Shown in pieces: positions 45,085 through 54,665 of a stretch of DNA of 64,000 nucleotides. Each line of letters opens with the position of its first letter. Within the stretch, counting starts at the first letter, position 1. Origin of the DNA: DOZZ01 sp963792655 (GTDB lineage: Bacteria; Acidobacteriota; Terriglobia; Bryobacterales; Bryobacteraceae); NCBI GenBank assembly GCA_963792655.1, contig CAWBWU010000006.1, positions 248,001 through 312,000 of the forward strand, written 5' to 3'. Below the pieces are notes generated by a model. It was given only the letters and a program-made list of their open reading frames with translations. It made no database searches and was not told the DNA's origin. The position numbers and the translations under genes are program-made.

Positions 45085-46242
45085 GTGCTGCATCGCGCTT
45101 TGGAAGCTGGAGAAGGGGTGTTGCGACTTGCGCCCACATGGGTGCCGCGCCTCTTGCAAGTTGCCGGCGGGCGTTTGCGTTTAGATCCGCGCGATCTGTT
45201 CGCGTTGGGCACGCATCGCGGCGCCATCGATGAACGCTGGCTCGCATCCACCACACTCGCGCAGAACGGACCCGATACCGCAGCGCACGAAGGCGAGAGC
45301 TTCTTCGAGTTTGAAGGCCGCCGCGAATTGCTGAGCAGTGCAATTCAGGAGCTCGCAGAACCGTGGGAAGTGCTCTGCAAGCTGTTTGACAACGCGACGC
45401 CGATCGCGCATCACATGCATCAGAACGACGCGCAGGCTGCACTGGTGGGCCGCAAAGGCAAGCCCGAGGCGTATTACTTCCCGCCCCAGTACAACGTGAT
45501 TGAGCATGCTTTCCCTTACACGTTTTTCGGCGTCGATCCGTCGACAAAGCCGTCGGACGTTGTCGACTGCTTACGGCGATGGCGCAACGGCGATAACGGG
45601 ATTCTGAATCTCTCGCGCGCTTATCGTCTTGAGCGCGGAACCGGATGGATTGTGGATCCGGGTATTCTGCATGCGCCCGGCACGTATGTTACTTATGAGC
45701 CGCAGCGCAACTCGGATGTCGGCGCGTTCTTCCAAAGTGTGGTGTGGGGCAGGCCAATGCCATGGTCGGCGCTGGTGAAAGATGTCCCGCCCGAGCATCA
45801 CGGCGATCTGGAATACATTGCTGCTCAACTTGATTGGCCGGCGAACATCGATCCCGACTTCAAGGCCAGACGGTTCCGCCCACCGCGTCCTGTGCGCAAT
45901 GCAGATGAGATGGCCGACGGCGGTTACGACGAGCGCTGGATTGTGTACGGCACCCCAAACTTCTCGGCTAAGGAGTTGACGGTGAAGCCTGGACGCCATG
46001 CAGTCATCTATGATGCGGCTGCTTACGGCGCACTCGTCGTGCAAGGGCATGGCACGTTCGGCAAACTTGCGGTCGAAGCGCCTGGAACGATTCGCTATGG
46101 CGAGATGACGCACGATGAGTTGTTCGTCACGGGCAAAGCGGCACGCCAGGGATTGCGCATCGAAAATCGCGGCGTGGAACCGCTGGTGATCTTGAAACAT
46201 TTCGCACCGGGCAACCCCGATGCGTTCGAGGACAAGTTATGA
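45085..46242 (+). CDS. cupin-type protein, mannose-6-phosphate isomerase-like
   Basis: The protein has 385 residues from a GTG start. A central metal-binding cupin is suggested by ATPIAHHMHQND (His cluster) and later VDPGILHAPGTYVTYE, positioned as in class I phosphomannose isomerases. A second beta-barrel near the end has HAVIYDAAAYGALVVQGHG. The start of the next gene overlaps its stop (ATGA). It probably isomerises or binds a sugar with the epimerase downstream; the exact reaction is unknown. Confidence 0.65.
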   Translation: MLHRALEAGEGVLRLAPTWVPRLLQVAGGRLRLDPRDLFALGTHRGAIDERWLASTTLAQNGPDTAAHEGESFFEFEGRRELLSSAIQELAEPWEVLCKLFDNATPIAHHMHQNDAQAALVGRKGKPEAYYFPPQYNVIEHAFPYTFFGVDPSTKPSDVVDCLRRWRNGDNGILNLSRAYRLERGTGWIVDPGILHAPGTYVTYEPQRNSDVGAFFQSVVWGRPMPWSALVKDVPPEHHGDLEYIAAQLDWPANIDPDFKARRFRPPRPVRNADEMADGGYDERWIVYGTPNFSAKELTVKPGRHAVIYDAAAYGALVVQGHGTFGKLAVEAPGTIRYGEMTHDELFVTGKAARQGLRIENRGVEPLVILKHFAPGNPDAFEDKL

Positions 46243-47075
46243 AATTCGGCGTGAACGTATTTATCTGGACCGCAAACTTTGACGAGTCCCATCTGCCTTT
46301 GTTGCCGCAAATCAAAGCGGCCGGCTTCGACGGAGTAGAGCTGCCGCTGTTTCACCCTGCACAGTTCGCCGCGAACGCAATTCAGCGCGGCCTCCAGGAC
46401 AACGGTCTCGAATGCACCATCTGTTCGGTCTTAACTCCCGGACTGAATATGACGGTGGCGGACGCGGACGTCCGGCAGCGCACCGTCGATCATATGAAGG
46501 CGTGCGCCGAGAAAGCCGCGGAAGTAGGAGCAAAGATCATCGCAGGTCCGCTCTACTCGCCGGTCGGATTGATGACCGGCGTGCGGCGGACAACAGAAGA
46601 GTGGCAGCGTGTGGTCGATTGCTATCACCAGCTCGGCGACACGTTGACGAACACTGGCGTCACCATCGCGATCGAACCTCTCAATCGCTTCGAAACGTAC
46701 TTCCTCAACACCGCCACCGACGCCGCGCGGCTTTGCGACGAGATCAATCACCCGAACGTCGGCATTCTCTTCGATACCTTCCACGCCAACATCGAAGAGA
46801 AGAGTATTGCCGATGGTTACCGCACCGCGGGCAAACACCTGAAGCATGTGCACACGTGCGAGAACGACCGGGGCATTCCGGGCACAGGCCATGTGGAATG
46901 GAGCGCCGTCTTTCAGGCGCTGAGAGATGTGAAATACGATGGCTGGCTAACCATTGAAAGTTTTGGTTTCTCCCTCGGCGAACTTTCAGCCGCCGCATCC
47001 ATCTGGCGAGACATTGCACCCACGCCCGAATCGATTGCATTCGAAGGCGTGAAATTCTTAAAGCGCAATGTATGA
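46239..47075 (+). CDS. D-psicose/D-tagatose 3-epimerase-like sugar epimerase
   Basis: This 278-residue TIM barrel begins MKFGVNVFIWTANFDESH, typical of ketose 3-epimerases. Metal ligands are visible as AIEPLNRFE (Glu), ILFDTFHANIEE (Asp, His), HVHTCENDRGIPGTGHVEW (His) and LTIESF (Glu). It interconverts C3 epimers of ketoses. It is coupled by 4-base overlaps to the cupin upstream and the methyltransferase downstream. Confidence 0.9.
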   Translation: MKFGVNVFIWTANFDESHLPLLPQIKAAGFDGVELPLFHPAQFAANAIQRGLQDNGLECTICSVLTPGLNMTVADADVRQRTVDHMKACAEKAAEVGAKIIAGPLYSPVGLMTGVRRTTEEWQRVVDCYHQLGDTLTNTGVTIAIEPLNRFETYFLNTATDAARLCDEINHPNVGILFDTFHANIEEKSIADGYRTAGKHLKHVHTCENDRGIPGTGHVEWSAVFQALRDVKYDGWLTIESFGFSLGELSAAASIWRDIAPTPESIAFEGVKFLKRNV

Positions 47076-47635
47076 AGCGAGACGTGCCGGCGTATGTCAT
47101 AGCGCTGATGGTGATCGGCTTTCTGATCTGGATCGTTCCGTTCATACGCGGGGGTCGCGAGAAACAGAAGCCCGGGACAATCGACCGTCGCGCGCGCTGG
47201 GGCATAGCGTTCGAAATGCTCGCCTTCATGATTGTGTTTCAGCCGTTCTTCTGGACGGCCACAGCAGGGCCGTTGTGGCGCGTGGTTGCGGGCACCGTGT
47301 TCCTGATTCTTGCGTCGGTGTTGTCATGGAGCGGCCGCGTTGCTCTCGGCCGTCAATGGCGTTTCGACGCCGGCCTGAACTCTGACCATGAACTGGTGCG
47401 CGGCGGGCCCTACCGGTTCGTTCGGCATCCTATCTATGCATCGATGCTGTGCTTGTTTCTTGGCGAAGCGCTGCTGGTGGCGAAGTGGTCCGCACTGGCG
47501 GTCGCGCTGGTTATCTTTCTGATCGGTACTGAGATTCGCGTGCACATTGAAGACAGTTTGCTCGCGAGCCGTTTCGGGGGCACTTTCCAGACTTACCGGC
47601 GCTCCGTTTCCGCTTACATTCCGTTGATCCGCTAG
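47072..47635 (+). CDS. isoprenylcysteine carboxyl methyltransferase-like membrane protein
   Basis: The 187-residue protein has about five membrane segments. The conserved SAM-binding end is GPYRFVRHPIYASML followed by a helix and RFGGTFQTYRRSV. Bacterial members methylate unknown lipids or small molecules rather than prenylated proteins. Its ATG overlaps the epimerase stop (ATGA), so they are translated together, though a shared pathway is not obvious. Confidence 0.85.
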   Translation: MKRDVPAYVIALMVIGFLIWIVPFIRGGREKQKPGTIDRRARWGIAFEMLAFMIVFQPFFWTATAGPLWRVVAGTVFLILASVLSWSGRVALGRQWRFDAGLNSDHELVRGGPYRFVRHPIYASMLCLFLGEALLVAKWSALAVALVIFLIGTEIRVHIEDSLLASRFGGTFQTYRRSVSAYIPLIR

Positions 47636-47655
47636 GGCTAAACTGGAGGCTGCTC

Positions 47656-48336
47656 ATGAAAACACTTCTGCTTACTCTCATCAGCGCCGCAGTGGTCTTC
47701 GCCCAGGCCGGCCATTGGGAGGGCTCGCTGAAGTTGCCCGACCGCGAAGTGCCGCTGATTGTCGATCTCGACAAGGCTGCCGGCGGATGGATCGGCTCGA
47801 TGAGCAGCGGTCCGATGACCGGGCTCCCGCTCGGCGACATCAAGGCCACCGCCACCGACGTCAGCTTCACGATTTCGGGAGCGCCAGGCTCGCCAACGTT
47901 TACGGGCAAACTTGCTGCAGACGGCCAGAGCCTTAGCGGAGAGGCGACGATGGGCGGCAACTCCGTGCCGTTCAGCATGAAGCGGAGTGGCGATGCGAAG
48001 GTGGATGTCCCCGCGCCCAGCACCCCGCTCGGCAAAGAGTTGCAGGGCAGTTGGAATGGTGAGATCAGCGCCGGCGGACAGACGCTGCATCTGATGCTCG
48101 AGATGAGCAACGGAGCGAATGGCACTGGCGTGGCAAGCGTCACCAGCATTGACCAGGGCAACGTCAAGCTGCCGGTCACCACCGTTACGCAGAAGGACAA
48201 TCACCTGCATTTCGAGGTGAAGCAGATCGTCGGCACTTATGACGGTGATTTGAACGCGGCCAAGACCGAGATCGCGGGCACGTGGACGCAAGGCGGTTCG
48301 CCCGTGCCGCTGAAGTTTGTCAAGGCTGTGAAGTAG
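47656..48336 (+). CDS. secreted beta-rich protein with two similar domains, unknown function
   Basis: The protein has 226 residues. A signal peptide (MKTLLLTLISAAVVFAQA) is followed by two related blocks, each opening with a W-x-G-x-(L/I) strand (HWEGSLKLPDREVPLIVDLD and SWNGEISAGGQTLHLMLEM) and later an I/A-x-G-x2-T strand. This duplicated lipocalin-like layout is common in acidobacterial secreted proteins without assigned function. Confidence 0.7.
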   Translation: MKTLLLTLISAAVVFAQAGHWEGSLKLPDREVPLIVDLDKAAGGWIGSMSSGPMTGLPLGDIKATATDVSFTISGAPGSPTFTGKLAADGQSLSGEATMGGNSVPFSMKRSGDAKVDVPAPSTPLGKELQGSWNGEISAGGQTLHLMLEMSNGANGTGVASVTSIDQGNVKLPVTTVTQKDNHLHFEVKQIVGTYDGDLNAAKTEIAGTWTQGGSPVPLKFVKAVK

Positions 48337-48337
48337 T

Positions 48338-50650
48338 TCAGCGCTCGATCTTCAACTTGATTGGCTCCGCGGCGTACGAGTTTTGCTGGCCGCCGGCACG
48401 CGTTTCAATGGCGCCTGCCAAGACCAGCGGTTGCTCTACTGGTTGCGCGATCGGCAACGCTTCCAGCACAAAGCTGCGCTGATTCTCGTCCTCGTTGATC
48501 AGCACGCCATTCAGGCCAACATCGATCACGCGCACGTCGGGCGGCAAGTTGCGCACCTCAACCGGCACGCGACCGCCGAAGCTGTTATGGCGCTCGATGC
48601 TTACCTTCACTTCGGCTCGCTGCCCGGGCTTCAACACGACCTGGCGCGTCACCGCAGTCATCTGAATATCAGGCTTGGGCATCACCGCAATCAGCTTGAG
48701 CCGGTCTTCCGGATTTGCGACATGTCCGTGCATATCCGAGACAACCAGCGGCACGGCATCTTCGAGATGCGCATTCTCATCCGCTTGGAGCACCAACTCG
48801 GTTGAGTTCTGTCCCGGCTCGATGATGCCATCACTTGCGTGTAGACCAGGCGGCAAGTTCTGCACGGAAACGGGAATCGGGCCATCGAAGTCGTCCATGC
48901 GCACCGCAGTGACCGTCACCGGGATGCGGCCACCGGCAGGCACATTCGGATTGCGTGGACTCACGGCCAACTTGTAGTCGGGCTCGGCGTGACGCACGCT
49001 CAAACGATACGCGTACTCTTCACCCATCTGGCCGCGCACATCGCTCAGCCGCACAATGTATTCGCCATCGGCCGGTGCTGTGAAATGCAGCCGCGAATCC
49101 TTCCCGTATCCAGGGCCGCCATCGTCGTTGCGATACGTCAGGTGAGCGACGGGTAAACCATTGCTGGGATACTTCGCACCGGGGGGCCCGATCTGCACTT
49201 TATAAACCGGTTGATCCATCGCATGCGCTTCAGATGTGGTGTCGAAGTACGCGAGGCGCTGTCCGCCGAAGTTGGTCATGACGTAGTCGTCATCGGGACC
49301 CCGCGGCTGCGCGGCAATGCGCACGATCTCGCTGCCGACCATCAGGTAGTCGCCCACTTCGAGTTGGGCTAGCTGATTGAGGCGGATGCCACCGGACACG
49401 GAGTCGTGGTCGCGCAGGGCCACCGAAGTTTCAAGCAGCGCGCGGACCGTGGCGCGTTCGACGGGCTTTTGCGCAGCGTCAAGCACTTCGAGCATGGAAT
49501 CGAGCGGGGAACCAAGGCGCGAGGCCATCACATCCAGAATCAACTGCTCGCCTTTTTTCGCGCTGATACGAAAGTCCTGATGAGCCGTCGTAAGCTTGCC
49601 GTTCACCGTAACCGGTGCAGCAATGCGCTGTCCGGTTTTCCCGGCGGCAATCTCCGCGTCACGGCCGAGCGCCAGTTTGATGTTGTTGTAAGCCTCGCCC
49701 GACGCGGTCTTCGGACGCAGCATGATGGCCCACGGGTCTTCCCACGTTGGCTCGCCTTTGACCGTGACGCTGGACGTGCCGAGGTTATAACCCTGCAGCA
49801 CAACCGTGGTCTCGCTTCCCTTCTGCATGCCGAGCGGATAATGCGAGGTCACGACCGGAATCTTACCGGTCTTGATGCGATAGATGTGGCCGTTGCTGCC
49901 GGCCTGCTGGGCATCGCTGATGCGAACGTAATAAGCGCCATTCGCGGGAAACCGATATGCGAAAGCATTCTCCGCCCGGCTCGGGTCCTCATGGAATTGC
50001 GCAAGCTGCTTCTGATCCGCATCGAACAGAGTGATCACCAGATCGAGCTGTGACCCGAGCGAACGTGCTGCATTCTGAAACACCACTTCTTCGCCGGCAT
50101 GAGCCGATACTTTGAAGTAGTCAACATCGCCGGGCTTTGAGATAGCTCCGGCGAGTACAGTGGGCAGAAAGGTTTCGAACGCCTGCTCTGCGGTGTCGTT
50201 CGGTTCGCGATCAGGGCTCTCGCCGTAATAGGGTTCCACTAAAAAACGCGCGGAAGTCGTGGTGCCAAGGGGCGTCAACAGGCGCAGATCGACAGGTCCG
50301 ATCTTCGCGTCGGGATCAACGTCGATCTCGAGCGTGACCTGGTGCCGCGGCGGCGCCGGGCCAAGATCGACAGTCGACACACCGCCATTCGCTCCAAGGC
50401 GAACATCGTCCTGATCTGGCAGTTCCTTGGTTCGCAAAATGTGCGCTGTGATGCCGGGCTGGTTGAAGTAAACCTTCGTTGCGTTGGCGAGATTCAGCCC
50501 TTCAATCGTCATCTCCACCGTTGCCCCACGCGCGACGGCCTGGGGTGATAGGGAGCGAATCACCGGCGGGGTGGTGCGGTTCCCGCTTGGCCAGTCCGTC
50601 GCGGCCAGCACCGGTGCGGCAAGCAGTAGCAACAAGCAAGTACGGTGCAT
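48338..50650 (-). CDS. secreted protein with pre-peptidase C-terminal (PPC) domains
   Basis: The protein has 770 residues. The signal peptide MHRTCLLLLLAAPVLAA is followed by PPVIRSLSPQAVARGATVEMTIEG (IPT/TIG-like), two PPC-type beta domains (VDYFKVSAHAGEEVVFQ, YYVRISDAQQAGSNGHIYRI; and HFTAPADGEYIVRLSD), and repeated Ig-like strands near the end (VPVEVRNLPPDVRVIDVG). There is no protease motif. It is the last gene of an operon with a WD40 protein and a DUF1549/DUF1553 protein, a unit frequent in Planctomycetes and Solibacter. Confidence 0.8.
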   Translation of the reverse strand: MHRTCLLLLLAAPVLAATDWPSGNRTTPPVIRSLSPQAVARGATVEMTIEGLNLANATKVYFNQPGITAHILRTKELPDQDDVRLGANGGVSTVDLGPAPPRHQVTLEIDVDPDAKIGPVDLRLLTPLGTTTSARFLVEPYYGESPDREPNDTAEQAFETFLPTVLAGAISKPGDVDYFKVSAHAGEEVVFQNAARSLGSQLDLVITLFDADQKQLAQFHEDPSRAENAFAYRFPANGAYYVRISDAQQAGSNGHIYRIKTGKIPVVTSHYPLGMQKGSETTVVLQGYNLGTSSVTVKGEPTWEDPWAIMLRPKTASGEAYNNIKLALGRDAEIAAGKTGQRIAAPVTVNGKLTTAHQDFRISAKKGEQLILDVMASRLGSPLDSMLEVLDAAQKPVERATVRALLETSVALRDHDSVSGGIRLNQLAQLEVGDYLMVGSEIVRIAAQPRGPDDDYVMTNFGGQRLAYFDTTSEAHAMDQPVYKVQIGPPGAKYPSNGLPVAHLTYRNDDGGPGYGKDSRLHFTAPADGEYIVRLSDVRGQMGEEYAYRLSVRHAEPDYKLAVSPRNPNVPAGGRIPVTVTAVRMDDFDGPIPVSVQNLPPGLHASDGIIEPGQNSTELVLQADENAHLEDAVPLVVSDMHGHVANPEDRLKLIAVMPKPDIQMTAVTRQVVLKPGQRAEVKVSIERHNSFGGRVPVEVRNLPPDVRVIDVGLNGVLINEDENQRSFVLEALPIAQPVEQPLVLAGAIETRAGGQQNSYAAEPIKLKIER

Positions 50651-50661
50651 GAGAAGGTCTC

Positions 50662-51603
50662 CTATTTGGAAGCAACGTGCGCGAGGGGCGCGGGTGTGTC
50701 GTATATCTGCAGAGAACCGTCGAAACGCCCGCACGCGAAGTGCTTGCCATCGGGCGAGAAGGCGAGCGCCATCACCCAGTCTGATTGGTTCGGATAAGTG
50801 CGTACTTCACTTAGATCGGTCGCGTTGAAAGCTTTCACAGTCCGGTCAGCACTGGCCGACACGATCAGTTTGCCGTCGGGCGAGAAGGCGATCTGCAGGA
50901 TCGCGTCTTCGTGAGCGATCAGAGAATTGCGCAGCTTTGCACTTTTCTCCCCCATCTCCCAGACACGAATACTCTTATCGATACCGCCTGCAGCGACGAG
51001 GTGTCCGGTGGGATCGACGGCTACCGCGTTCAGGCCATCCGATGGCTCGCTCATGGTGTAGAGCCGTTCGCCGGTTGCGGCATCCCACACCTTCACGCCT
51101 CGATCGGCAGAAGCAGAGACGAGGCGCTTCCCATCGGGTGTGAAGGTGAGTGCATAGATGGCGTCGATGTGATCTTTGAGCGTCTTAACCTTTTGTCCGG
51201 TAGTAACATCCCAAAGATAGATCAGCTTGTCGTAACTGGCAGTGGCGAGTATCCTGCCGTCGGGCGAAAAGGCCGCTGCATAGATGCAGTCTGAATGACC
51301 TTTGATGGTGAGCAGCTCTTTACGCGCAGCTACATCCCAGATCTTTACTTCTCCCCGTTGCGCGGGCAGCCCACCGGCAGCGGCGAGAAGCTTGCCGTCA
51401 TGGGAGAAAGCAACGGCGCGTACCTGCTCAGCTTCGCCCGGCAGTGAACCGAGCGTCTGACCTGCGGCATCCACCAGGCGCACTTCCCGAAAGCCGCCGA
51501 GCGCGAGCATCTGGCCGTCAGGGCTCCATGCGAGCGAAGCTACCTCCGCATGAACGGCGGCACTCAGGCGCAAAGCAAAGAGTAGAACAGGCAAGTACCG
51601 CAT
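50662..51603 (-). CDS. secreted WD40-repeat protein
   Basis: The 313-residue protein has a signal peptide (MRYLPVLLFALRLSAAVHA). At least seven WD40 blades follow, with repeated AFSPDGKxLAxAS and WDVxTG units (ASLAWSPDGQML, VKIWDVAARKEL, YLWDVTTGQKV, GVKVWDAATGERL, IRVWEMGEK). It is a single propeller that probably scaffolds a partner, likely the DUF1549 protein, whose stop overlaps its start. Confidence 0.9.
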   Translation of the reverse strand: MRYLPVLLFALRLSAAVHAEVASLAWSPDGQMLALGGFREVRLVDAAGQTLGSLPGEAEQVRAVAFSHDGKLLAAAGGLPAQRGEVKIWDVAARKELLTIKGHSDCIYAAAFSPDGRILATASYDKLIYLWDVTTGQKVKTLKDHIDAIYALTFTPDGKRLVSASADRGVKVWDAATGERLYTMSEPSDGLNAVAVDPTGHLVAAGGIDKSIRVWEMGEKSAKLRNSLIAHEDAILQIAFSPDGKLIVSASADRTVKAFNATDLSEVRTYPNQSDWVMALAFSPDGKHFACGRFDGSLQIYDTPAPLAHVASK

Positions 51604-54041
51604 TAGTAGTTGAACAGAAATTCTTTACTGGTCAGCATGGCCCACATCATGTCTTCGATCGACTTCTGGCGCGCATCCCGTTGCGCATCGGCCGAACCCG
51701 TCTTCAAGCGGGCTGATTGGAGCGCTGCAAGCATCGGAGCCTTTTCCTCTGCGCCTGGATAGCGACTATACGCGGCCAGGAACAAGTTATCGAGCAGCCG
51801 CGCATCCGATAGTCCAAGCTTTACGGCTAACGCGGGGAAGCCATCCGGCGCGCTGAGTTTCTTGTTCAGTGTGTCGCCGTTGATGACGTGGAGCGCCTGC
51901 GCGATGCTTGGCACCGTCGAACGTTCGGCGGCGTCACAGAGAATGCGTTCGGGACGGCCAAAAGACGTCAGGAAGAGTGACTTGACTCTGGTGTCCGGCA
52001 ATTGCAGGGCGCGCGTGCCCGCAGGGTACCCGTCGAATTTAGTCGCGACGCCGCTCACTTGCGAGAACGCGTCGAGCATGACCTCAGCCGGAAGCCGCTT
52101 CACAATGTATTTCGAATAGTATTTATTGTCGGCCTGATTGGTTGCGTTGGCCTCAGAGGAGAGCTGGTAGGCCTCGCTATTCATAATTGTGCGAATCAGG
52201 TACTTAATGTCGAACTTATGCGCAACGAAGTCTTTCGACAGCGCCGCGAAAAGATCTTCGTTCGATGCCGGGTTCGTGGCGCGCACATCGTCGATAGGAT
52301 CGACAATGCCGCGGCCCATGAAGTTACCCCACACGCGATTGACGATGGCCCGCGAGAAGTAAGCGTTCTGCGGACTCGTCAGCCATTCGGAGAACGGAAG
52401 ACGGCGGTCTACGGTGGAATCGAGAGGAATCGGCGTGCCGTCCAGTGGTGAAGGAGGAAGCGGCTTCAACAGTCGCGGGTGGTTAATATCGCCGGAGACC
52501 TTGGCGAAAATCACGGTGTCACCCGCCGCGTCGCCGCTCTTCTGGCCGATGCGCGAGAACAGATTTGCCATCTGGTAATACTGCTTCTGAGTCCACTTCT
52601 CCAGCGGATGATTGTGGCAGCGCGCGCACGTTAAGCGCTGACCCATGAAGGCCAGCGTCACGTTCTCGGTCAGGTCGATCGGATCTTTGTGTAAGACGAA
52701 GTAGTTAAGCGCTCCGTTCTTCAACGTATCGCCCGTGCCGGTGAATATCTCGCGGGTCATCACGTCCCACGGCTTATCTTGTTTGACGCTGTCGTGAATC
52801 CAGTTATAGAACGCCCACATGGCGTTGCTGCGTAGCTTGCGTGAGGAAACCAGCAGTAAGTCGGACCACTTATAAGTCCAGTAGTCTACGTACTCATCGC
52901 GCTCTAGCAGAGCATCGATCAACCGGGCTCGTTTACCGGCATCTTTATCGGCCAGGAACGTTTCGACTTCTTCCGGAGTCGGCAAGATACCCGCTGCATC
53001 CAGATAAGCGCGCCGGATAAATGTCGCGTCATCACACTGCTTCGAAGGCGCAATGTTCAGCGCTTTCAGCTTCGTCAGGATGAAGTCGTCGATGTAGTTG
53101 TGCCGGTCGAACTTACTGTAAACAGAGGGATCGATCTGATTGGCATAGGGCACACCCAGCCTCGCGTAAAGGACGCGACTGGCATAGTAGAGCGTGATTG
53201 CGGCTTCCCCGCTGCCGTTCATCTTCACGCGCCCGGAGTCGTCTACTGTGGCTACACCTTCATCGCTGGAGCCGAACTTCACCCAGCGTGTAACATCGCG
53301 CGTGTTGCCATCGGAGTACTTCGCACGCACCACAAGTTGCTGTGATGCGGATGGCGCGAGCGTCGCCATGGCCGGGTACACTTCGAGGCCAGTTACGACC
53401 GGATCCGTCGGCTGTGGCGCTGGTGCACCGGCCGCAATCCATTCGGAGAAGACGCGGTACTCAAGAGAGGACTTATCGAAGCGCTTACCACCGCCATGCG
53501 GTACGGTCATGGTGGGTTTGGCCACCATCAGGCTCTCGGCGGGCGCAGAGAGAGAAACGCGGCGCCCCAGCGATTGGCGCGTCAGCGTATCGTAATCGGC
53601 TTCGGGATCGTAACCCCGCAACGTCAGCTTGAAGCCATTCTTGCCTGCAAGCGCGCCGTGGCAAGCACCCTGATTGCACCCCATCTTCGTCATCACCGGG
53701 AGAACGTCGTTGCGAAAGGTCCAGGTGAAAGGCGCGTGCGTGTTGCGCACCGAAACTTGCGCGGTAGCAGTTTTTCCGTTCGCGCTGGCGGTAATTACGG
53801 CTGAACCGTCACCGACCGGGGTTACCAGGCCAGCGGAGTCAACGGTTGCGACGGCGGGTGCAGAAGAGGTCCACTGCGCGTTGCGCGTCCAGTCTTCCTG
53901 GTGACTACCAAGCGATGCTTCCGCGATGAGTTGGTGCCGGGCTTCGGGACCGTTGAGCGCGATCGTGCGCGGCAAGATTTCGAAGGTGTCGACGGCAAAG
54001 CAGGGCAGCGCGACAAACAGAAGAACAAAGGGCGTGCGCAT
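51603..54041 (-). CDS. DUF1549/DUF1553 (PSD1-like) protein with Ig-like domains and haem-like CxxCH motifs
   Basis: The protein has 812 residues. Signal MRTPFVLLFVALPCFA, then Big2 Ig-like strands (APAVATVDSAGLVTPVGDGSAVI), an unusual CNQGACHG site (C-x4-CH) in a cytochrome-like region, and DUF1549 (RHNYIDDFILTKLKALNI; CARCHNHPLEKW with true CxxCH). DUF1553 follows (RAIVNRVWGNFMGRGIV, LPAEVMLDAFSQVSG, FLTSFGRPER). The family is periplasmic, of unknown role, and greatly expanded in Planctomycetes and Bryobacterales. It heads the three-gene operon. Confidence 0.88.
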   Translation of the reverse strand: MRTPFVLLFVALPCFAVDTFEILPRTIALNGPEARHQLIAEASLGSHQEDWTRNAQWTSSAPAVATVDSAGLVTPVGDGSAVITASANGKTATAQVSVRNTHAPFTWTFRNDVLPVMTKMGCNQGACHGALAGKNGFKLTLRGYDPEADYDTLTRQSLGRRVSLSAPAESLMVAKPTMTVPHGGGKRFDKSSLEYRVFSEWIAAGAPAPQPTDPVVTGLEVYPAMATLAPSASQQLVVRAKYSDGNTRDVTRWVKFGSSDEGVATVDDSGRVKMNGSGEAAITLYYASRVLYARLGVPYANQIDPSVYSKFDRHNYIDDFILTKLKALNIAPSKQCDDATFIRRAYLDAAGILPTPEEVETFLADKDAGKRARLIDALLERDEYVDYWTYKWSDLLLVSSRKLRSNAMWAFYNWIHDSVKQDKPWDVMTREIFTGTGDTLKNGALNYFVLHKDPIDLTENVTLAFMGQRLTCARCHNHPLEKWTQKQYYQMANLFSRIGQKSGDAAGDTVIFAKVSGDINHPRLLKPLPPSPLDGTPIPLDSTVDRRLPFSEWLTSPQNAYFSRAIVNRVWGNFMGRGIVDPIDDVRATNPASNEDLFAALSKDFVAHKFDIKYLIRTIMNSEAYQLSSEANATNQADNKYYSKYIVKRLPAEVMLDAFSQVSGVATKFDGYPAGTRALQLPDTRVKSLFLTSFGRPERILCDAAERSTVPSIAQALHVINGDTLNKKLSAPDGFPALAVKLGLSDARLLDNLFLAAYSRYPGAEEKAPMLAALQSARLKTGSADAQRDARQKSIEDMMWAMLTSKEFLFNY

Positions 54042-54170
54042 GGGCGGGTAAAGTGCGGATTCAGTTTATCACCGGCAACTCGAGACGGCGCACGGTGCTT
54101 TGCACATGAGGGCTGGATAGACCAAACCTTACCAGCGTTCCGATCTACAATTGTGGCGCGAACCTTTTAG

Positions 54171-54665
54171 TTGAGCCTGACTGCCCAGATCGCCCTCTAC
54201 TTAGCCGCCGCACTGATCACGGCCGGCGGGCTCTACGATGTCCTCGTGCCGCGTTTGCCCGACAACCTTGTGGCGCAGTGCGGCTCAGACGGTCAGGCCC
54301 TCAAACTGGTCCGCGAGCTATTGCGAGCGCTCGGCGGAGCATTGATCGCAATCGGTGTGACCGTAGCGATGCTTGTCTTTCATGCGGGTGTTGCGAACAG
54401 AAGGTGGACGGTAGTCACGGTTCTCGTGCTCGTCTTACCATCGGAAGCAATCAACTCTTTTGGAATGCGAAGAGTTGGCTCGCCGTTCTGGTTTCCGTTG
54501 ATCGCGATCGGCGTGACGCTACTCGGCGCGGGGTTTCGATGTACTAACTACCTGGAGCAGACGGCGGTGATCGTTGCTTCCGTGTCGTTCTTCTCGCGGC
54601 CAAGGATTTTTAAGCCGCCGTGTTCTGTCAACAGCCATTCGAAGGCTTGCGGCGTGAACATATAG
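54171..54665 (+). CDS. small integral membrane protein
   Basis: A TTG-started frame of 164 codons. Four hydrophobic segments are visible (IALYLAAALITAGGLYDVLV, LIAIGVTVAMLVFHAGV, VVTVLVLVLP, FWFPLIAIGVTLLGAGF). The last 40 residues overlap the convergent methyltransferase gene by 118 bases and look non-native, so the true protein may end near 54547 through a frameshift. The family is unknown. Confidence 0.5.
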   Translation: MSLTAQIALYLAAALITAGGLYDVLVPRLPDNLVAQCGSDGQALKLVRELLRALGGALIAIGVTVAMLVFHAGVANRRWTVVTVLVLVLPSEAINSFGMRRVGSPFWFPLIAIGVTLLGAGFRCTNYLEQTAVIVASVSFFSRPRIFKPPCSVNSHSKACGVNI

